Shown piece after piece: positions 1 through 9,574 of a DNA stretch of 22,214 nucleotides. A program made the position numbers and the translations under genes. Position 1 is the stretch's first letter; each line of letters begins with the position of its first letter. This stretch comes from Chara braunii. Lineage: Eukaryota; Streptophyta; Charophyceae; Charales; Characeae. Location of the stretch: positions 3,523,309 to 3,545,522 of the forward strand of contig BFEA01000068.1 in the NCBI GenBank assembly GCA_003427395.1, written 5' to 3'. The notes beneath the pieces were generated by a model that was given only the letters and a program-made list of their open reading frames with translations, did no database searches and had not been told where the DNA came from.

Positions 1-53
<53 letters not shown>
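1..53. repeat. (GA)n microsatellite
   Basis: Pure GA dinucleotide tract running in from the window edge. It mirrors the CT tract at 938-984 in the palindrome. Confidence 0.97.
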
Positions 54-55
<2 letters not shown>

Positions 56-369
56 CCATTCCTGAATACAGCCCGGGCCCTCAGTTAGCGCTGCTCCCCC
101 TGACATGGCGCTGCCCAGGATTTTGCCCTGAACACAGAGCAAAGTTTGGGCAGATTCATTCAGCAATGACCCGCTTTCTCTCTCTCTCCCCCTCAGACAC
201 ACACACACACACTCACACGAGTTCACACACACACACTGTGACACACACCGTGACACACACACACACACACACACACAGAGGGGAGGGTGGGTGTGGGCCA
301 GTCCTAAATGAATCTGCCCCGGACTTCGCACAGACTGTATGCTATGCAAAGTCGAGGGCATATTCATTC

Positions 370-371
<2 letters not shown>

Positions 372-417
<46 letters not shown>
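372..417. repeat. (CT)n microsatellite
   Basis: Pure CT tract directly after an ATTCATTCAG module end; mirrored by the GA tract at 533-588. Confidence 0.97.
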
Positions 418-421
<4 letters not shown>

Positions 422-529
422 GTGACACAAACACTCTCACGCGCGTTCACACACACACACACACACACTCTCACATGTGCATTCACACACACACACACAC
501 TCTCATGTGTGCGTTCACACACACGCGCA

Positions 530-532
<3 letters not shown>

Positions 533-598
<66 letters not shown>

Positions 599-606
599 GG
601 GGGGGG
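533..606. repeat. (GA)n followed by poly-G
   Basis: GA tract to 588, then a run of 19 G to 606. The G run has only a weak counterpart on the left arm. Homopolymer length may be unreliable in the assembly. Confidence 0.95.
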
Positions 607-776
607 AGGGAGAGAACTGAATGAATGTGCCCTCGACTTTGCACTGCATTCATTCAGCAAAAATCGGGGGCAGATTCATTAAATTAGGACTGCCCCCCCG
701 CCCCCCCCTCTCACTCTGTGTGTGTGAACGGCCACATGAGTGTGTGTGTGTGTGTATGTGTGTGTATGTGTGTTTC

Positions 777-779
<3 letters not shown>

Positions 780-841
<62 letters not shown>
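780..841. repeat. (GA)n microsatellite
   Basis: Pure GA tract after a TG-rich stretch (740-778), corresponding to the CT and CA tracts at about 178-286 in the opposite arm. Confidence 0.97.
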
Positions 842-842
<1 letters not shown>

Positions 843-934
843 CAATTGCTGAATGAATCTGCCCCAACTTTGCGCGGGATTCAAGGAAAAATCAGGGCAG
901 CAGCGCAAAATGGGGGCTGTATTCAGGAATGGCC

Positions 935-937
<3 letters not shown>

Positions 938-984
<47 letters not shown>
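938..984. repeat. (CT)n microsatellite
   Basis: Pure CT tract after GGCCCGTT, closing the right arm of the ~1-kb palindrome. Confidence 0.97.
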
Positions 985-986
<2 letters not shown>

Positions 987-1085
987 GGCCCATTAATGAA
1001 TTAATGTGGTCTGGACTCTGGAGTTTGTGCTGAACGCGGTGCAAAGTGGGGACCTAATTCATTCAGGAATGACCCCACCTCTCTG

Positions 1086-1155
1086 TTCCTGAATGAATCT
1101 GCCCCCGACTTTGTGCTTCATTCAGGGCAAAGTCGGTGGCAGATCCGTTCAGGAA
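1086..1155. repeat. Inverted repeat with 28-bp arms
   Basis: Arms at 1086-1113 and 1128-1155 are complementary at 25 of 28 positions by hand count, around a 14-base loop. The arms contain CTGAATGAATCTGCCCC, the core of the modules that build the 1-985 palindrome, so this is another member of that family standing outside it. The stretch 985-1085 carries a further diverged module (TTCATTCAGGAATGACCCC near its end). Confidence 0.88.
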
Positions 1156-1379
1156 TGGCCCACGCTCTCTCTCTCCTCTTTTCCAGGCCTGTGCCAGGGC
1201 CTCTACCGGGCCCTCCCATGTGGCTAACTAGACTGCAGTCTCAAACTCGGGGGCGCGACTTGTCTGCAAAGCGGAGTTTGGACTGTATTTTAAACTTTTC
1301 ACCTGAGTGGACTGGAGAAACTGTATTTGGAATGCAATCTCAAACCACTTTTGCGACCCTCGCGTAGTTACCCCTAAAA

Positions 1380-1480
1380 GAAATCACAGTTGCACTCTGA
1401 CAGCTTTGCAGCCTCGGTTTTAAAAAATCACAGTTGCAATCGGACAGCTTTGTAGCCTCAGTTAAAAAAAAATCACAGGG
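1380..1480. repeat. Short direct tandem repeat, ~48-bp unit
   Basis: AAATCACAGTTGCA followed by a GACAGCTTTG(C/T)AGCCTC segment occurs at about 1381 and again at about 1428, with a third partial start near 1468. A more diverged direct copy (ATCACAGTAACTGTTG... GTTGTAGCCTCGG) lies at about 1759-1804. No gene is seen in 1190-1490. Confidence 0.7.
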
Positions 1481-1489
1481 AAAAGTCAT

Positions 1490-1742
1490 AAAACCTCCCC
1501 GCGAGGAAACCTTTGTATCCATTTCGCCCCAAACGGGGAAAAGGTGCCGCTGGCCCCAAAATCACTTTGGGCGTCATTTTTGCACCCTGCAAAACACCTT
1601 CCCGCCAATTTTTCACTGTGACCGTTACCTGCCCAGCCAGGTGCAAAAATGACACCAAAAGTGATTTCGGGACCTGCGACACTTCTTTCCGGGGAGGATT
1701 TTCACGACAATGAATACAAAGGTTTCGTCGCCGGGAGGATTT
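1490..1742. repeat. Inverted repeat with ~105-bp arms
   Basis: Left arm 1490-1593 and right arm 1636-1742 are reverse complements with moderate divergence. Shared blocks include GAAACCTTTGTAT (near the outer end) and GTCATTTTTGCACC (near the loop). The ~42-base middle does not pair. Overlapping open frames on both strands (about 1434-1682) reflect this symmetry rather than coding. Nothing else is recognisable from 1805 to 2140. Confidence 0.78.
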
Positions 1743-2159
1743 TTAGGATCTTTCCCAACATCACAGTAACTGTTGTGCTCCTCTGACGGCGTTGTAGCCT
1801 CGGATACATATTGGGCTTTCCAAAATCCAAGAGCCGCAAAACCGCCTGTGAACATACAACGGGCTGCGAGCCCGCTTCCTCGTGGTTTGTCAATCGACCG
1901 CCGATGTTCAATTTTTTTCTGACAGCTGTCCAAACTCGAAGTGTTTGGACAGCCCGTGTGGCGAGCCTCTAAAAGCGACCATGATAACGGCAGACCATTC
2001 GCCTATCACAGCACAGCGCATAATCCTGCCAAACCCTCAACCGTCCATATTAAATTTTAGGGCCTCTTTCCACAGCACTTGAACTCGAGGGTTGACGGAA
2101 AATTCTTCGTTCCACCCCAGGCCTCCCTAATGACCCCGCCCTAATGTTTTCACTTTCCT

Positions 2160-2500
2160 GCTCTCAAGTGTGCATACTTGAAACTCTCAAGTCCTGCTGG
2201 GCCAAAAACACACTTGAATTCAAGGTACCTCCGGGCGGTACCTTGAGTTCAAGTGCCAGCGGATACCGGCAGCACTCCAAGTGGGCCTTTTTCTTTGATT
2301 TTCTGTTTTTTTTCCAGCAGGCGATCCTGGTCCAGGATTGGTCAGCAAGCCCTGGAGTTCGGTTTCAAGTGTGCAGCCTGTTCAAGGGTTTCCTCAAGTG
2401 TACATGGAACCATAAATCGAGTTAGGGTAAATTTAATTCACTCACAAATTCTAGTTTAGCGTGCACTTGAAACTCAAGTATTTTCAAGTGGTGTCAACAC
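2160..2500. repeat. Cluster of CAAGTG/CACTTG hairpins
   Basis: The hexamer CAAGTG or its complement CACTTG, or a one-off variant, recurs about a dozen times. TCAAGT (2164-2169) pairs with ACTTGA (2176-2181). A strong hairpin has 19-bp arms at 2211-2229 and 2237-2255 with one mismatch and a 7-base loop; its arms end in GGTACC. Near 2462-2492, CACTTGA, ACTCAAGT and TCAAGTG can form nested hairpins. No gene is visible here. Confidence 0.75.
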
Positions 2501-2650
2501 GCGGTTAATGGAAGGCCCAAAATTCAGGGTTCAAGTTTTTCGCCGCATCACTACAAGCAATGTCATCGAAAAATCCTATGTAAATTTCCATATGGGACGC
2601 TGGGCCCCGTTCCCAGCACGTGCTGCTCCCCACGAATAGATTGGAGCCTT

Positions 2651-2681
2651 GGTCCCCCCCCCCCAAAAAAAAAAAAAAAAG
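2651..2681. repeat. Poly-C / poly-A homopolymer junction
   Basis: About ten C then sixteen A, immediately before the region where the two LTR copies begin to align. Homopolymer lengths may be imprecise. The preceding 2500-2650 holds nothing I recognise. Confidence 0.8.
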
Positions 2682-3233
2682 TCATGGAAACTTTTGCGAA
2701 GTATGGACGCGGATAGAAAGGGGTTTTCTTTCTTTTTGCTTTTGTTTTCTTTTTGAAACGGCTTTTTCATTTTGTTTGGTTAATAACTCCCGCGGGCGAA
2801 TAGCGGCCGCGGTATGAAAACCAAGAAACGGGTGCGGTTGGGACTTTTTGAATTTTTGCGCGCGTGCGCCCAAGCTCCGAGTTCTTCGCGCGTCTCGCAC
2901 CCCCGTTTCTTGCTTTGCATCCTTGCGCCATCTTCCCTTCTTGCTGCGTGCCATCTTCCCTTCTTGCTGCGCGCCTTTTCCCCATGCCGGACTCTTCGTC
3001 TTCCCCTCCGCCCAGCTCGATCCTTACCCCGCGAAGTGATTGGCCGCGTAGTTGGGATGCCCGGATCAATGTGGAAAGCGGGAAACCGCGCGCCACTTGA
3101 ACGGACACCCCAATCACGTAGGACCATGCCATCCCTCGGGTCGAACCCTCTAACTCCCCACCTTCCTCTTGTCCTGCTCATCTACAACCTGCGCTGCCCG
3201 CACCTCGCGCTGACAACCCGCCGCCTCCCGTGC

Positions 3234-3240
3234 TATAAAT
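3234..3240 (+). promoter_or_regulatory. TATA box of the 5' LTR
   Basis: TATAAAT lies in GC-rich surroundings and is preserved at the equivalent place of the 3' LTR (12194-12200). It is followed about 25-35 bases on by a CT-rich stretch where transcription (start of R) would be expected. The role is inferred from position and conservation. Confidence 0.65.
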
Positions 3241-3816
3241 TCGCGCAACCCTCTCCTCTCCCTCTCTTTGATCTCGGCTGCAATGCTGCGCGAGCTATGC
3301 GCGAGAGTCCGCGGCGCCGAACAGGCTCGACGAGCCCAAGGACGGGCGGAGTGACGACGTGGGGTGGGCCCCGCGGTAGTTTCGGGGCGGAGCAGTCGGA
3401 AGGACTGAGCAGTGGTGGGGATTGGATGCCGGCCGCGGCAGGGCCTTGTGGCTATGGTGGTCGGTGGTCTTGGGAAGTTTTGAAGGCTGCGCTTGGGGGG
3501 CAGCAGTTAATTGAATTTTTTGTGTACAAGAAGGACTCGCTCTTATCTCCATTGCTGCTTTATCCATACATGTCGTGTGTGTGAAGCCCCGAGTGATGGG
3601 AGCTGGTTGTGCGCATGAGTGATGTCGAAGGTCCATGGATGATTAGATGTCCTGTCAAGGGTTGTTGATTGCATGCATGTATGTGTGTATGTACTCGTCC
3701 GGGCGGGGATGGGGAAACTGAACTGGGGGACCGTTTGCTTAGGAGAATGAGTGTGTTGATCCGGTTGTTCCCCTCCCCTCCGCGACCTTTTCTGCGCTCT
3801 CGCGCGGTCTCCGCGT

Positions 3817-3818
<2 letters not shown>

Positions 3819-3893
<75 letters not shown>
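3819..3893. repeat. (CT)n microsatellite in 5' LTR
   Basis: Pure CT tract; the following ~190 bases recur after the second tract at 4084. Confidence 0.97.
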
Positions 3894-3896
<3 letters not shown>

Positions 3897-4083
3897 TGCT
3901 TTCCTTTTTTAACTGATAGTCCTCGCTTTTGGAGCTTCTCGCCCCCGTACCGGTGACGTCAACCGCTTGCGTCCGCGCGGACGGTCGACGCCCCCGCAAC
4001 GGGAGAGAGCTTAGACTTCGTCGTCTTCCGTCGACGCACCCACCTTAGAGAGAGAAGAGTTGCGACGATTGTTGTATGGAATN

Positions 4084-4134
<51 letters not shown>

Positions 4135-4318
4135 TGCTTTCCTTTTTTAACTGATAGTCCTCGCTTTTGGAGCTTCTCACCCCCGTACCGGTGACGTCAA
4201 CTGCTTGCGCTCGCGCGGACGGTCGACGCCCCCGCAAGGTGAGAGAGTTTAGACTTTGTCGTCTTCCCTCGATGCACCCACCTTAAAGAGAGAAGAGTTG
4301 CGACGACTGTTGTATGGA
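3819..4318. repeat. Tandem duplication around a single N (4083)
   Basis: A (CT)n tract plus about 190 bases (CGATTGCTTTCC... GTTGTATGGA) occurs at 3819-4082 and again at 4084-4318, joined at one N. The copies differ at around ten positions by eye, so this is not an identical overlap. It may be a true tandem duplication or two allelic or paralogous reads joined by the assembler. The second CT tract is 4084-4131. Confidence 0.85.
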
Positions 4319-4810
4319 TTCAGTGTTGGTTCGGATGACCGGGAACGCGGAATTTGCCCGTGTTCATCACGTACCTCCGATCGTCTCATCTCGCTACCGA
4401 CATTCCCCATTGCAGATGACGACAGCGTCTATTGCGATGCGGACGTACGGCACGCGCTGAGGCGGACGGAGCAAGTGAGTTGGCAAGACCCGCCTCGAGC
4501 TTGTGAGATAAGGGGGAACGGGTTTGTTCTGATTGATTGGTTTGATTCCCCGACTCTAATATTGCCTTATACGGGTTTGAGGGTGTTGCCCTAGTCGGCC
4601 GCTCACGCTGCATGGCAGCCGCAGTTTGATTGTCGCAGGTGTCGCCAGGGGGACTCGTGTTCTTGGCGGCGGCTGGTCCTGGGTTACGAGGGAGCGACAC
4701 GTTTCCCCGAGCTTTCCCGTAGTGCGGGGGCGCTGCCCGCGCAATTTCGAATTCAGATGCCGGCGAGTCCTCTCGCCGCCTTACCCTCCCGGAAACTTTC
4801 ACGCGGACTC

Positions 4811-4928
4811 TGTGAGTCCGATGCCGAGGCCTGAAGGCCTCGAACCAACCACCTCACGGCAAAGACCCGAGGGTTCGGCCACTTTGTGAGGTCGATGATG
4901 AGGCCTGAAGGCTTCGAACCCACCTCCT
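4811..4928. repeat. Direct repeat, ~74-bp period, in LTR
   Basis: TGTGAGTCCGATGCCGAGGC at 4811 and TGTGAGGTCGATGATGAGGC at 4885 each start a ~44-base repeat containing CCTGAAGGC(C/T)TCGAACC. On the minus strand both copies read GGTTCGA(G/A)GCC, which fits the Pol III B-box consensus. No A box was found nearby, so any Pol III role is speculative. Confidence 0.65.
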
Positions 4929-5243
4929 ATCCCCCAAACCCCTGACGGCCGAAGTTTTGTCTTCCGCCGCCATGGCCCTCTCCCCTTGATGCCTTTTTCC
5001 GTCCCGATGCATGACGGCAGTTCATTTTTGCGGAAACCTTTTTGATTTTATCGTTTCGGAGTGATCCGACCCCCACGGGACTCCGCGATGACAGTTCGAC
5101 TCCGGGGAAAACCTCTGGCACGAAACGAGGGCCTCTCGTTCCGTCCGGGAGACTCAACCCTTACGGCCAAAAATCCTCGGCCACGCCCCTCTTAGAACTC
5201 TGATCGGCGACCCCTTACGGGAAGCCGCGAGAGGGCGTGAGGT

Positions 5244-5255
5244 TGGTATCAGAGC
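5244..5255 (+). other. Primer-binding site (initiator tRNA-Met type)
   Basis: TGGTATCAGAGC is the standard 12-base primer-binding site complementary to the 3' end of plant initiator tRNA-Met, where minus-strand DNA synthesis begins. It lies ~190 bases upstream of the first gag ATG and just after the inferred end of the 5' LTR, the expected layout. Confidence 0.92.
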
Positions 5256-5434
5256 TGATTCGTTTCGGTTCCGAGGTTTTCCTAGGACGAGTACCCTGTT
5301 TTTAAGTTTTTCTTTTTTATCTTTTCATTAGATTTTTCACATTTTTGTTGAGTAGGTTGGCTCCCTGTCGACGGAGGCCCGCGAATAACAATCAGAACCG
5401 AGCGAGGGGCCGGGCTCGAAACCCGCCTCCCGCG

Positions 5435-7132
5435 ATGGTGGAACCCGGAATTGGGGGTGAAAACGACNGCGACAACCACGCTGGGATGACCAATCATCCG
5501 CTGTTCTTTGTAACTCCTCCTTCCGAAGTTCCCATTTTCTCCGAAGATGACACCGACCCTCGCACCTGGCTAGCTGCCTTGAAAGCCCAGGGCTGGTCGG
5601 ATGAGCTGCTTCAAGAACGAATTCTCGGAAGGTTAGCCGGAACCGCTTTTGAGTGGTATGGACATAACCCTTTCACTAATTGGGCAGCCTTCCAGAGGAA
5701 TTTTCTCAATAGATTTGATCACATCGCACCAGGTCAATACCTCTGTTTAATAAAGGAATACACGCAGCAGCCTCGGGAGAGCTTGGCCAGATATGCTGAA
5801 CGTTTTACGTACTTATCCGAACGCTCCGAGGTGGACGAGAAAATGGTACGGACTGATTTCGTCAAAGGACTGTCAGAGTCTCGTTTGTGGAAAAAGATCC
5901 GCAAGAAATGCAACCCTATGGAACATACCCTGACGGAGCTAATTCAGTACGCAATTAAGTACGGGAAAGAAAATTACGATGTGGGCCTGGACTCAAAATC
6001 TGACGAAGATGACCCTTCGGGTGTTCGACGCAATAGCTACTCCGCTACGGCACGAATGTTCGAAGATCGCTTCGGGTTGGGTCCGACAAAAAAGGGCGTG
6101 GATCGGAAAGCCTCTTCCTCTGCTTCGACCTCCCGTCGCCTTAGTCAAGCACAAGGAGGCTGGGGTGAGGAAGAAGTGTCAATGAAGGAGGTCGCGGCCC
6201 AATTAGTTACGGTAGTGGCCCCGTTGACAGAGTTTGTTCAGGGCCTGAAGCGGCAATGCCTAGCCGCCGCACAACGACAACAAGCGGCTATGGCCGCCGG
6301 GGCCCCTATGATAAGACCGGCTGTGGTCGGGGCTATCCAGTCCCTATGCTGTTATAACTGCAATCAGCCAGGTCACCTTGCGAAATATTGCCCGAAACCT
6401 CGAGCTCAGGGTGGGCCCGCTAGGCCTTCCCAAATCCCGCTGGCTGCTCCAACCGCTGCAGGACAGGGGAGGGTGGCCACGGTGATGGATACCGGGGCAA
6501 CGGAAATGATCACCCCTGCGGCCACAGAGATAGGGCCCGATGAATACATGGCTGCGGCGATGTTCGAACCCGGGACTATCGGAGTGATACGTCACGTCCA
6601 ACGAATTACCGAAGAAAGTGACCTCGGGCCGTGGCGACCAGGGTTCGAAGACCTTGTGGCACCTGGCCCCGAATATAAGGATAGCCATATCGATGTATTG
6701 GATGCCTTGAAGGCTCTGGATCTTCGGATCCCCGTCCCTATCCCCTATCTGCTAACCATTTCCGAAGCGGTTAACGAAAAGTTGATCGAACGGTGCCTCA
6801 AAAACAGGCGCCGATTTGACGAAAGTCGAAAGGGCAAAAAGTCGGTCCTACGGGACCTACCCACGAACGAGGAGTCGCAGCCCTCGACCTCAAAAGTGCA
6901 CGAAGCCGGCCGGATAGGAATGATCCAGACCGTAGACTCTGCCTCGAAAAAACCCGAGGTATTCCTCCGAGCCTATCCTATAACCTGGAAAAGCGTTGAG
7001 TGTGACTGCGAGGTCTGGGGAAATCCCTCGGCCGCCATCCTAGACTCGGGATCGTCGGCGGTCGCCATTTCTTGGAGATTGACGAAACAGTTGGGGAGGG
7101 AAGGACAGGTCCAGCCCCTCCGACCAGATTAG
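5435..7132 (+). pseudogene. gag-pro: Gag and N-terminal protease of Ty3/gypsy element, ends at in-frame TAG
   Basis: Gag forms the virus-like particle that packages element RNA. The open frame reaches back to 5345, but the first ATG is at 5435, giving about 565 codons. Residues ~40-170 look like the retrotransposon Gag capsid domain (WLAALKAQGW, then FQRNFLNRF, ESLARYAERF, DFVKGL). A zinc knuckle C-X2-C-X4-H-X4-C is encoded at 6350-6391 (CYNCNQPGHLAKYC, residues ~306-319) for RNA binding. The aspartic protease active site DSGSS is at 7043-7057. The frame stops at TAG 7130-7132, but the same frame continues through the rest of protease into reverse transcriptase, so a single stop splits what is normally one polyprotein. 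The TAG lacks the usual readthrough context and is probably a nonsense mutation. A lone N at 5468 makes one codon uncertain. Confidence 0.9.
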
Positions 7133-9574
7133 CTTTATATATCCGCTACGGAGGACAGTATTCATTGTAAAGGGCGAATAACGAACGTACCTATACGGGT
7201 GGGGCGGGTGCATTGTTTGTGTGACGTGATCGTGNTGGATGTACAGGCGTATGATGTTCTGCTAGGCATTCCGTGGCAAGAAGCGGTCGGAGCGCGAATG
7301 CACTTTGACAGTTGTAAGGTGGTGCTCACATCGGCCCACCCCAAACCCCAAACGATACCAATGAGACTGGCGGTGCGCATGCGCACCCAGCCGGCGCCTC
7401 GCCTCACCACGAAAGCCCATCAAATCAACATGATCCGACGCCTGTCACCAGACGAAAATAAACCCTCGACGGAAACTGACGAGACTGATGTACCTGATCG
7501 ACATCCGATCCGAGTTCAGGATCGGTGGCGCCATTCTTGGCGGCGAGAACCACAAGAAATAGCTCGGAGCGAGTCCAATCGGTCGCACGCGTTCTCCTCC
7601 GTGGTGCAGGGGGAACCCCTGCTGAGGGTGTCCCAAATAGTTGACCTTTCGGAACCCCCTGCATCCTTATATCTCAGGACGGATCCCCTCCCTGAAAGAT
7701 TTACCGAGCTGAGGGGGCTGTGCGATTTATCTTTTCAACCTCCACGACCCCTACTCACGAATGGAAAAGCCGCGATACTTTTGAAAGAAGGGGTGTCGTT
7801 CCAACCCCGAACAAGGGAATACTGGTGGGGACCGAGGGAACTGGCACAGGCCTTTTCGGTAGAACCCTCGGCCGAACCCGAACTGGACAGTGACAGTGAC
7901 ATGGAAAGCGAGCCGATGAGTCCGGCGGACAGTCAACTTATTGCGACTGTCCTTTCGGTGAAAACCGACAACTCTTTGTTTGGGGCCTCGCCCAATGCCA
8001 GCGCGGCGGTCCCTACGGTTACGACTACGGTCTCCCTTCCTGGGGGAACCGTGGAAGTTCAGTTACCAACCAGTGTTCCGGACGAATACAGACGCCTCCT
8101 CTTGGCGGTTATACGGGCCTATCCTGAGGCCGTCAGTATTCAGGACCACGACATAGGGCTAACCCCGTTGATACAGCATGCGATTGATACCGGGGATCAC
8201 GCCCCGATACATTGTCGACAGTACCGATATTCCCTTAAAGAAAGACAGTTGGCACTGGAAAGGGTACGGGAATTCGAGAGGTTGGGGTGGGTCGAACCAT
8301 CGCTGGGACCATGGTCTTTTCCCGTGGTACTCGTGCCAAAACGAAATGGTTCGGTCCGGGTATGTATCGACTACCGGAAATTGAACGCTATCACTACCAA
8401 AGATGTGTATCCCTTGCCGCGAATCGACGACATGTTAGATGCTATCGGGGCCGCTCGAGTCTTTTCCAAGTTCGATATCCGACACGGTTTTCACCATGTC
8501 GCAGTCCGACTGGAGGACCGACCCAAAACCGCTTTTGTCCTATTCGAGGGCACGTGGCAATGGGTCCGGTGTCCCATGGGAATTTGTAACGCCCCTGCAA
8601 CCTTTCAGCGGGCCATGAATATGGCCTTCGTCGAGTTCGTTAACAAAACCCGACTGACCCAGCCCCTGATCAATTTCTGCATGATTGTGTACATGGATGA
8701 TATTTTGGTCTTTTCAAAAATACACGAGTACCACGTGGAACACATTAAGTGGGTTTTGCATGCACTAAAGGATGCAGGGTTCAAAGTGGCCTTGGAGAAA
8801 AGCGAGTTCTTCTTGTCGAAGATCTCATTCTTGGGGTACATCGTCACGATCGATGGACTAAAACCGGATCCGAGGAAGGTGGCAGCAGTTCAAGACGCCC
8901 CGGCGCCGGTCACCCTCACCCAGGTTCGGGTTTTTCTAGGGCTGGTATCCTATTACCGACGCTTCATCAAAGGGTTCACCGGTATAGTGAAGCCCCTCAC
9001 GAACCTGCTAAAGAAAGAGGAACAGCTGATCTGGACGCCGGAATGCGAAGCGGCGTTTCAGGCGTTGAAGGAGGCTCTAACATCTGCTCCTGTGTTGGCG
9101 CGTCCCGACCCGACAAGACCGTTCGCACTGTACACAGACTGGCAGCCTCAGGCGATATCGCCGGTGCTGACTCAGCAAGGGAAGGACGGAAGGGAGCACG
9201 TCATCAAGTATGCGTCCAAGACGCTGAGCCAGGCGCAGGCTAATTACGAAGCGTGCAAAGGTGAATGCCTGGCGGTGGTGTGTGGGATCCAGCATTTTCG
9301 ACCGTATCTTTACGGCCATAAATTCGTGCTGGTAACGGATCATCAGCCGCTGCTGTCCCTACGCAACAATACGGACTACACGGGGACGCTGGGCAGGTGG
9401 ACAGTGCGTCTGCAAGACTATGACTTCGACATCCGCCACCATGCCACGCGGCAACATCAATTTGACGCGCCTCCTGCCACCCAACAAATGTCCCGCCAAC
9501 GAGCGACTCATTCCGTGGAGGCCAGAAGTCGCGGCGACGAAACCGCACTACGGGGAGCTACACGTGTTGCGTAA
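7133..9574 (+). pseudogene. pol: Pol: protease C-terminus, reverse transcriptase, RNase H
   Basis: Same reading frame as gag, immediately after the TAG. The protease C-terminal motif YDVLLGIPW is at 7250-7276. Reverse transcriptase follows: LVPKRNGSVRVCIDYRKLN (~8330-8386), FSKFDIRHGF with a catalytic Asp at 8474, CPMGICNAPATFQ, and YMDD at 8690-8701 with the catalytic Asp pair. RNase H has its Asp in LYTDWQP (9137), Glu in CKGEC (9263) and Asp in TDHQPL (9338). The first motif is unusual: most Ty3 elements read TDAS. After FDIRHHATRQHQ (about 9460) the frame loses its homology and ends at 9574; the expected continuation lies in another frame, so there is a frameshift near 9460. N at 7235 hides one codon. 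Family assignment to Ty3/gypsy is firm; activity of this copy is very unlikely. Confidence 0.92.

Larger units (their letters stand above)
1..985. repeat. Giant imperfect palindrome of microsatellites and inverted modules
   Basis: The two halves are reverse-complement versions of each other around an axis near 500. A GA tract (1-53) mirrors a CT tract (938-984). The module at about 54-175 (begins GGGCCATTCCTGAATACAGC) is the reverse complement of the module at about 841-937. The module at about 295-371 (with AAATGAATCTGCCCC and CAAAGTCGAGGGC) is the reverse complement of that at about 612-700. A CT tract (372-417) mirrors a GA tract (533-588), and CA-rich 200-286 mirrors TG-rich 717-778. The centre, about 420-530, is CA-rich on the plus strand throughout and does not pair, so it would be the loop. 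Arms are about 415-450 bp and diverged. It could be an inverted duplication or a foldback element. Open frames here only translate dinucleotide tracts. Confidence 0.82.
2690..5240 (+). mobile_element. 5' LTR of Ty3/gypsy element (left edge approximate)
   Basis: The segment from about 2696 to 3298 matches 11591-12262, and 3298-3676 matches 21842-22214. Together these identify a long terminal repeat whose second copy is interrupted. Its right edge is inferred from the primer-binding site at 5244, giving about 2.5 kb; the last ~1.5 kb of the second copy lies beyond the window, so this edge is not directly confirmed. Canonical TG and CA ends are not obvious: the left edge could be up to ~50 bases further out, where similarity fades. 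A 22-bp segment (GCCATCTTCCCTTCTTGCTGCG) is tandemly doubled at about 2926-2970 but single in the 3' copy. Against the 3' copy, the 3298-3676 part differs at roughly 4-5% by hand count, mostly transitions. Open frames inside, such as 2814-3584, match no family I know. Confidence 0.8.

Noticed and set aside
166-1004. Several open frames of 60-150 codons near the start
   Set aside because: They translate CT, GA and CA dinucleotide tracts (SLSLSL, ERERER, THTHTH) and exist on both strands; not genes.
2814-3584. 256-codon open frame on the plus strand
   Set aside because: It lies inside the LTR, crosses the TATA box, and has no recognisable domain; the similar frame in the 3' LTR (11798-12502) runs into the unrelated nested block.
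7130-7150. Programmed stop-codon readthrough at the TAG
   Set aside because: The following bases (CTTTAT) do not match the CARYYA readthrough context and no downstream pseudoknot was evident by eye; nonsense mutation is simpler.
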